Shown: piece by piece, positions 58,753 through 64,000 of the stretch
How positions within the stretch are numbered: position 1 is the first letter of the stretch
Layout of the letters: every line of letters begins with the position of its first letter
NCBI RefSeq assembly: GCF_900188405.1
Contig: NZ_FZOF01000027.1
Location: 1 to 64,000 of the forward strand
Source: Actinacidiphila glaucinigra
GTDB lineage: Bacteria; Actinomycetota; Actinomycetes; Streptomycetales; Streptomycetaceae
Direction of reading: 5' to 3'
DNA length: 64,000 nucleotides
Notes under the pieces: model-generated
Told to the model about the DNA's origin: nothing
Databases searched by the model: none
What the model saw: only the letters and a program-made list of their open reading frames with translations
Position numbers and translations under genes: made by a program

Positions 58753-58852
58753 TGAACGCGGCCGCCTGATCCGAGAGCGCCACCGGCAAAAGACACCGGA
58801 ACGGTCTTCTTCCGTCGACGCCGTACTTTCCAGGCCGGTACTGAGCGCCGTC

Positions 58853-59803
58853 TCAGCGCAGTGCGCTCTCCACGACGGGGAGCGCGAGATCCCACAGGCG
58901 GTCCGCCGCCTCGGGGTCGGCGGACCACTCGGCAACTCCCGTGGCGGGCTCCGGGCCGCCCTGGACCACCGACTGCTCCTGGTTGTCCTCGAAGTAGCCT
59001 CCCGTCACGCCGTCCAAGAGAGGGGATGCGGCCAGCAGGACGATGGTCGCCGCTCCCTGTTCCGGGGTCTTGGCGTAGTCGGGGATGATCAGGTTGCCGT
59101 CCGCGTCCATCACACCGATGGCCTTCAGGACTTCGGGGGAAATGTGGCGCCCGAGGTTCGTGTAGGGGATGGCGCCGGGCGCGCAGGAGGTCGCCGCGAT
59201 GCCCGCATCGCCCCAGTGACGGGCAATGCCCACCGCCAGGAGCACATCGGCGGTCTTGGACTGCGCGTACGCGAGGAACGGATCGTAAGGCCGGCTCTCG
59301 AACTGGGGATCGTCGAAGTCGACACCGGCCCGGAGCTGCGCGCCGGAACTGACGACGACGACACGCGACCGACCCTTCGCCGACAGCGCGGGCCGCAGTC
59401 CGAGGGCCAGCGCGAAGTGGCCGAGGTAGTTGGTGGCCAGCTGCATCTCCCAGCCCTGATCGCTGCGCTCGAGCGTGGGGAGCATCATGATCCCGGCGTT
59501 GGCGACGAGCATGTCCAAGGGGTCCTCCCAGGCACGGCAGAACGCCCGCACCGACGCCAGGTCGGCGAGATCGATGGGCAGCGCGTCAACCTGGGGGAAC
59601 TCCTCGAGGATCTCCTTCGCCATGCCCGGGTCACGCGTCGCGATCGTGACACGGGCGCCCGCCGCGGCCAGGGCCCGGACCGTTTCCGCGCCGAGCCCGG
59701 AAGCACCGCCCGTGACGATCGCACGCCGCCCCGTCAGGTCGACGCCCGCTATCACCTCCGTAGCGGTGGCCCTCGGCCCGAACGGCGTGGTGATGAGTGA
59801 CAT
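58853..59803 (-). CDS. Short-chain dehydrogenase, retinol-dehydrogenase-like
   Basis: 316 residues from ATG 59803 (GAAAGG seven bases upstream). RRAIVTGGASGLGAETVRAL, DLADLASVRAFCRAWEDPLD, MLVANAGIMMLP, LATNYLGHFALALGL, catalytic VVVVSSGAQL and AYAQSKTADVLLAVGIARHW, then GYFEDNQEQSVVQGG. The Ser-Tyr-Lys set is complete, in contrast to the SDR at 53542. Broad-specificity NADP oxidoreductase; no operon partner. Confidence 0.9.
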   Translation of the reverse strand: MSLITTPFGPRATATEVIAGVDLTGRRAIVTGGASGLGAETVRALAAAGARVTIATRDPGMAKEILEEFPQVDALPIDLADLASVRAFCRAWEDPLDMLVANAGIMMLPTLERSDQGWEMQLATNYLGHFALALGLRPALSAKGRSRVVVVSSGAQLRAGVDFDDPQFESRPYDPFLAYAQSKTADVLLAVGIARHWGDAGIAATSCAPGAIPYTNLGRHISPEVLKAIGVMDADGNLIIPDYAKTPEQGAATIVLLAASPLLDGVTGGYFEDNQEQSVVQGGPEPATGVAEWSADPEAADRLWDLALPVVESALR

Positions 59804-60368
59804 GTCAATGCCTTTCACAGAAGGGACAAGACAACGGCGCCCCGATCGGACAGCCGTCGCCTGGCCGTTCCGGCGCAGCGGCGGAGGCGTCGACGACATG
59901 AGGCACGACCCGGGGACCCGGTCCATCCCGCCATAGGAGGACCAGGCTGCCGAAGAGCACGCCTTTCGTCGCTGTGCACGGACGCGTTACGCGCCTGCCG
60001 GCCACCGGTGACCAGCGTTTCGCCGATCGGATCCGGAAGGCAGAGTCGGCTTATCCAGGGATCGACGGTCTCTGGCTGCCGCTCCGACCGTGACGCGGAC
60101 TCGAAGGCTGGACAGCAGACAGTTGGGAATCTACTGCGCGTGCGCAGGGAAGCGCTCACCACCGGTGACGTCGCGCTCCCGGGCACGGGGCGCCGGTGCC
60201 GGGTCCGCCCGGATGCGGCTACCACCGCAGCGCCGCGGCCACGCGCCGTGTCCTCCGTCACATTTTCCAACCTCACGGTGGCCGGGGCGTCTCTAGGTAT
60301 GGGCGGGGCACCGACCCCCGCGGACAGCACGTCCACCAAACCGGCATCGCACGCTCAGGAGGAACTCC
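59804..60368. other. 565-base divergent gap, nothing recognised
   Basis: Promoters for the SDR (minus) and the lipoprotein (plus). No motif recognised. Confidence 0.45.
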
Positions 60369-61280
60369 TTGTTCTGGAATCGCCGAGCCCGTCACCGCAC
60401 GGCAGCACTGTCCCTGGCCGCCGCGGCTGTGCTACTCAGCGGATGCGCCTCGACCGCCCCGGTGACGGTGGACGGGAGCCCGTCTCCGCTGCAGTCGCCG
60501 GCTGCCCACCCGCGGGAAACGAGGGCCGTCGTCACCGAGAAGCCGGTGTCCTACGTGCCGGCGGACCCCAAGTACACGGTGCGGACGCCGTCAGGGCATC
60601 TTGTCAACGACTGCGTTCCCCGGCGACTGCACCAGTACGTCACAACACTGACCACGGAGGACGGCAAGCACCTCTCCACGCTGATCTTGGGCAAGGGGCC
60701 GAACGTCGTCTACTTCGGCCACCAGTACGGAGGCCAGATCTGCAACTTCCTTGATCTTGCGGAGGAGATCGCCGGGCGCGGCTACCGGGTGATGCTTCCG
60801 GAGTTCCGCAACCATGTGGCCTCTGAGAAGGCCGCCGCCTCCAGCTCCCTCGATGCGAAGGCCGCGTTCGACAAGCTGAAGGACCTCGGGACGAAGCGGG
60901 TCTTCCTGGCGGGAGCCTCCTGCGGCGGAACCACCGCGGCCGTGCAGGGCGTGGAAAGCGGCATACCCATCGTCGGCCTGACCCTGCTTTCCTCACCGGC
61001 ACGGTGCGACGGCGACGCTGTGGCGGCCGTGAAGAAGATCCAGAAGCCCTCGCTGTTCATGGTCGCGCACGACGACATGCAGGGAGGGCACGAGCGGCAG
61101 ATCCGGGAGCTCTACGCGGCGTCCGCGGCAACCCACAAGCGCCTCGTCGCGATCGACGGCGAAGAGCACGGGACATTGATGCTGTACGGATCCAAGGAAG
61201 CCGACGAGCGACGCGCCATGGTCATCAGCTTCATCCTGAACGCCCTCACGGCAGACAACGAGGTCGGCGTACAGGACTGA
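60369..61280 (+). CDS. Lipoprotein alpha/beta hydrolase
   Basis: 303 residues from TTG 60369, fixed by AGGAGGAA upstream. Lipobox LLSGCAST after RTAALSLAAAAV. The mature part is an alpha/beta hydrolase: VVYFGHQYGGQICNFLDLAE, GYRVMLPEFRNH, nucleophile elbow VFLAGASCGGTTAAV, SLFMVAHDDMQGG, and DGEEHGTLMLYG with the catalytic His. The elbow is G-x-S-C-G, so Ser is the nucleophile. Membrane-anchored extracellular esterase/peptidase-like, substrate unknown. Confidence 0.88.
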   Translation: MFWNRRARHRTAALSLAAAAVLLSGCASTAPVTVDGSPSPLQSPAAHPRETRAVVTEKPVSYVPADPKYTVRTPSGHLVNDCVPRRLHQYVTTLTTEDGKHLSTLILGKGPNVVYFGHQYGGQICNFLDLAEEIAGRGYRVMLPEFRNHVASEKAAASSSLDAKAAFDKLKDLGTKRVFLAGASCGGTTAAVQGVESGIPIVGLTLLSSPARCDGDAVAAVKKIQKPSLFMVAHDDMQGGHERQIRELYAASAATHKRLVAIDGEEHGTLMLYGSKEADERRAMVISFILNALTADNEVGVQD

Positions 61281-61366
61281 CGGGACAGCTCACGACACTG
61301 GTCGCAGCGGACCTCGCCGGTGAGGGCACTGCGGGCACTGCCGGTCCTGTCGGTTGGCCATGGAGA

Positions 61367-62452
61367 TCAGGCCGTCTCGACGTACCGCTCCCCCGCATAC
61401 GCCCGCAGCACCGGCACGACCGCCTCCGCGCCCCCCGGCAGCCGGTCGATCCGGTCCAGGACGTAGGCCCGATGACCATCCATCAAGTGCTCGGGATGGG
61501 CGGAGGCATGCGCGCCCGGCAGCACCCACACCGTCAGTGAGGGGTGGGGGTCGAGACCGCGCGGCTGCCGTCCGACCGTGACGGTGGCGATCTGAGCCCA
61601 CCGGAAGAACCTCTCCTCGCCGGCCACCTCGCGCATGCCGATGCCGGTGGCACCGATCCGCAGTTCCATCGGCTTGCGCCAGCGGACGTACGCGAAGCGC
61701 ACCTGGATCCAGCAGATGAGAGTGCCGAGCATCGACACCGTGATGGGGATCCCGATTCCGGATTCGCCGTCCAACCGGTCGTGGTTGAAGATCACGTACA
61801 GGTAGACCGACACGAACAATGCGCTGAATGACAGCGCCCACACCGTCCGGACACGCGTACGCCGGCCGTCGCCCAGGTCGGCTGTGAAGCTCCGTTCCCC
61901 ACCGGGGACGCTCAGTTCGGGCCCCGCGACGGTCACCGGGATCGGCGGTCGTACGGCGCGCGGTGCCGTCTCGAAGCGGTCGCCGGCGTACTCGGCGAGG
62001 GCAGCGGTGAGCCGGCCGACACTCTGGTCCAGGTCCGCGCAGTTCACCAGGGTGTAGCGGTTCCAGGCGTCCAGGCTCCGGTCCTGTCGGCGGGGCAGAG
62101 TCACCCCCGGGACCGTCCACAGCAGCAGGCGCGGCGGCGGTGGCGTGGTGTCGCTGTCCGCCGCCTTCTCGTGCCACAGGGAGACCGCGCGGATCTGCTC
62201 CCAGGACAGCATGGCGTCGTGCAACGTGAGCCCGTGAGCGTCGATACGCAACCGGAACGGCCGCCGCACCCTGCGCAGTTGAGTCCACCCGTACCCAGCC
62301 ACCGGGACGGACAGAACTCCCAGCAGCGCCTGACCGGGTTCGGCGCTACGGGAGGCGGACAGCCACACGAGCGCGCCCGTCACCAGGACGATGCCCCAGC
62401 CCACCCATCGCCTTCCGCGTCTTCTCAACGTCCGCTCTACCGTGAATTCCAC
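61367..62452 (-). CDS. Membrane protein with duplicated PH-like halves
   Basis: 361 residues from GTG 62452 (AGGGGG ten bases upstream). Two similar halves, each with a helical hairpin (WVGWGIVLVTGALVWLSAS and VWALSFSALFVSVYLYVIFN) and a beta domain with the pattern LRIDAHGLTLHDAMLSWEQI / LRIGATGIGMREVAGEERFF then W-x-Q-I, as in bacterial PH-like domains. Both halves end YAGDRF or YAGERY. Function unknown. Convergent with the lipoprotein gene. Confidence 0.75.
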   Translation of the reverse strand: MEFTVERTLRRRGRRWVGWGIVLVTGALVWLSASRSAEPGQALLGVLSVPVAGYGWTQLRRVRRPFRLRIDAHGLTLHDAMLSWEQIRAVSLWHEKAADSDTTPPPPRLLLWTVPGVTLPRRQDRSLDAWNRYTLVNCADLDQSVGRLTAALAEYAGDRFETAPRAVRPPIPVTVAGPELSVPGGERSFTADLGDGRRTRVRTVWALSFSALFVSVYLYVIFNHDRLDGESGIGIPITVSMLGTLICWIQVRFAYVRWRKPMELRIGATGIGMREVAGEERFFRWAQIATVTVGRQPRGLDPHPSLTVWVLPGAHASAHPEHLMDGHRAYVLDRIDRLPGGAEAVVPVLRAYAGERYVETA

Positions 62453-63045
62453 TGGTCCCCGACCCCCTTGTCGTTCCCCGCCAGCGCCATGATGCGTCTC
62501 GGCCGCCCGCCGCTCCATCCCCGCGGGCAAGCGGTTGCCCTTCCGTGACGACCATGGGACATCGGCTCCCGCCGGTCATTCCCCCGCCCCGATCCGTTCA
62601 TCACCGGCCGCCCAACCACCCGCCGACGCAGCACCGCCGACACAGCCCCAGCACGCGAAACACCTACGCCCCGCGCACCGTGAGCCTGCCCCACCGCAGC
62701 AACGGGAAGTGACCCTCGGCCGGAACGTAGACGGACAACACGCGGTCGAAGAGCCCAAGCCCCGCGACAACCCTCGTGCCCAGCAACCACGCGCGCCCCG
62801 GTGTCGCCCTCGGCGTGAGTCCCAGCGGCCTGCGCCGGAACTCTCCGTTCCGCGATCCGGTGCAGCAGCTCAGTCAGGGCCTGCCTCGCCCGGGCGACGA
62901 AGCGGATCCACCGTCACCGGCCACCACAAGATCATCCCGGTGCAGACCAGAAGTAACTCCGCGTTTGCTTGCGATCTCTACATTCCGCTGAAGTAAAGCT
63001 CGGTAAAGCACAGGCAATCTGCGCAAATATCAGAAGGCGCCCAAC
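62453..63045. other. 590-base gap upstream of mbtH, nothing recognised
   Basis: Must hold the promoter of mbtH and perhaps of the peptide synthetase cluster. The last 100 bases are AT-richer. No gene supported. Confidence 0.45.
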
Positions 63046-63258
63046 ATGACGAACCCTTTCGAGGACCAGGAAGCCACATACCTGGTGCTGATCAACGCAG
63101 AAAAGCAGCACTCGCTTTGGCCGACCTTTGTCGACGTCCCCGAGGGCTGGGAAATCGCATTCGGCGAGGCTTCGCGACAGGACTGCCTGGACTACGTTGA
63201 ACGTACATGGACCGACATGCGGCCCAAGAGCCTGGTCGATGCAATGAGTGGCAACTGA
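63046..63258 (+). CDS. mbtH: MbtH-like protein
   Basis: 70 residues from ATG 63046 (AGAAGG upstream). Complete family signature: NPFEDQEATYLVLINAEKQH, SLWPTFVDVPEGW, ASRQDCLDYVERTWTDMRPK, SLV. MbtH proteins bind and activate adenylation domains of peptide synthetases. It announces the synthetase that starts 400 bases downstream. Confidence 0.96.
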   Translation: MTNPFEDQEATYLVLINAEKQHSLWPTFVDVPEGWEIAFGEASRQDCLDYVERTWTDMRPKSLVDAMSGN

Positions 63259-63662
63259 ACGCACCGACGTCTGCGGTCCGTTGAATCGCGGCGGACCGCA
63301 CTCGGGGTCGAGCAGTCGCGAGCGGAGGCCGTCGCGCGCGCTTCACGTCTTCGCCGCTCCCCGAACTCCGATACGGCCCCTCGGTCCGCCGACCGAGGAC
63401 TGAACATGGACCACAGGTAACCCGACAGGCGCCGCACCGTTCACCCGGGTCGGATTCAATGCGGCCACTCGTTCTTCTGATATCAGCGAGAACGCACCAC
63501 ATCTTCAAAGAAGGTTAAAGGACTCCCCCGGCCGTCACCCGGGCGGTCCACCATTGCACCGCGCCCGCGGCCGGACTCCGAAAATCGAAAGAATCCGGGT
63601 CTGCGTGGCGCAGGATTTTGCGCTGATTTCTCGCCGAATATCAAGTACACGGGATGTTCAAT
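63259..63662. other. 404-base gap between mbtH and the synthetase
   Basis: Contains the hairpin at 63272-63300; otherwise nothing recognised. A separate promoter for the synthetase is likely here. Confidence 0.4.
63272..63300 (+). terminator. Hairpin directly after mbtH
   Basis: TGCGGTCCG (63272-63280) and CGGACCGCA (63292-63300), 13 bases after the stop. Perfect 9-bp stem, 11-base loop. May terminate or attenuate, decoupling mbtH from the synthetase. Confidence 0.6.
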
Positions 63663-64000
63663 ATGCCGAACCACGCCAAAATGGCCCTGACCGCGGCCCA
63701 AAAAGGCATCTGGTACGCACAGGCACTCGATCCGGAGAGCCCGGCCCAGAACATGGTGGAGTATCTGGACATCGCCGGACCTCTGCAACTCGCATTGCTG
63801 CAGCAGGCGTTCGGCCAGGCACTGGCCGAGGCCGAGCTGTCGCATCGGCGGTTCGGGCAGGGCGACGACGGGCCGTGGCAGGTGGCCGAACCGCTGCTTG
63901 AGTACCGGTTGCCCGTGATCGACTTGCGGGAGGAGCCGGAGCCGGTGGCGGCCGCTGAGGCATGGATGCGTGCCGACGCGGCCCGCCCCGCCGATCTCGA
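63663..64000 (+). CDS. Start of a nonribosomal peptide synthetase, condensation-type domain (cut by window edge)
   Basis: 112 codons to the edge without a stop, from ATG 63663 (in-frame ATG 63654 also possible). MALTAAQKGIWYAQALDPES is the classic N-terminal C1 motif (L-T-x-A-Q-x-G-I-W) of condensation domains, followed by YLDIAGPLQLALLQQAFGQA and VIDLREEPEPVAAAEAWMRA (typical D-L-R...P...A region). An initial condensation domain on the first module suggests acylation of the first residue, as in lipopeptide or siderophore synthetases. The MbtH gene upstream agrees. Confidence 0.9.
   Translation, partial: MPNHAKMALTAAQKGIWYAQALDPESPAQNMVEYLDIAGPLQLALLQQAFGQALAEAELSHRRFGQGDDGPWQVAEPLLEYRLPVIDLREEPEPVAAAEAWMRADAARPADL

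Noticed and set aside
1-64000. tRNA or rRNA genes, CRISPR arrays, prophage att sites
   Set aside because: I looked for cloverleaf 3-prime ends, regularly spaced repeats and long direct repeats and saw none; a program could still find a short RNA gene.

Overview
ORGANISM. The window looks like a Streptomyces (or close actinomycete) chromosome. G+C is high throughout, with GTG and TTG starts and purine-rich ribosome sites. It carries Tat and lipoprotein export signals, a PAS/GAF/SpoIIE phosphatase, a ROK repressor, a large SARP-type activator, a Streptomyces-type Fic toxin pair, and an MbtH gene ahead of a peptide synthetase. The many broken genes and IS scraps point to an accessory or chromosome-arm region. 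LAYOUT. 1-1.2 kb: a broken HEAT-repeat gene, then the most striking gene of the window, a protein at 404-1186 (minus) that reads as a eukaryote-style H2A fold joined to an H2B fold. 1.3-4.1 kb: a Tat-exported PhoD phosphatase overlapping a secreted repeat protein. 5.4-12.3 kb: a secreted carbohydrate cluster (beta-repeat protein, Tat-exported sugar isomerase/epimerase-like protein, 1109-residue glucose/sorbosone dehydrogenase) followed by a ROK regulator. 12.4-13.9 kb: IS630/IS5 and ABC-transporter debris around one conserved gene. 13.9-17.3 kb: Gfo/Idh/MocA oxidoreductase, cysteine-desulfurase-like enzyme with a truncated SDR behind it, and a small membrane protein. 17.5-32 kb: a redox and detoxification island (SDR, MmcQ/YjbR, two near-identical quinone oxidoreductases, nitroreductase, PEP-mutase/isocitrate-lyase family enzyme, MFS pump, SnoaL-like protein, dihydrolipoyl-dehydrogenase-like enzyme, zinc alcohol dehydrogenase, three COG2388-type acetyltransferases) with two sister TetR regulators. 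Six perfect GGAC-N6-GTCC sites lie in its intergenic gaps. 32.4-39.5 kb: SpoIIE phosphatase, epoxide-hydrolase-like enzyme, toxin-antitoxin pair, MFS transporter, small cysteine-rich secreted protein, and a remnant of NAD-glutamate dehydrogenase. 40.5-41.9 kb: operator, 24-codon leader ORF and a short S-adenosylhomocysteine-hydrolase-like gene. 42.4-56.8 kb: a one-carbon catabolic cluster. 57.2-62.5 kb: a WYL regulator divergent from a VOC gene, an SDR, a lipoprotein hydrolase and a membrane protein. 63.0 kb to the edge: mbtH and the start of a peptide synthetase. HOW THE GENES WORK TOGETHER. In the 42-57 kb cluster a LigM/DesA-type tetrahydrofolate O-demethylase would move a methyl group to THF. 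MetF, FolD and PurU could then oxidise it to formate and return free THF. Beside them are a VOC protein, bicupin, M24-fold protein, MBL hydrolase, SDR, beta-hydroxyacid-dehydrogenase-like enzyme and CMD-family protein that may process the demethylated substrate, under a large NTPase/BTAD activator. The substrate cannot be read from sequence. In the 17-32 kb island the paired TetR genes, paired quinone reductases and shared palindrome suggest one stress regulon built by duplication. All functional statements are from motif reading only; no search or alignment program was run.
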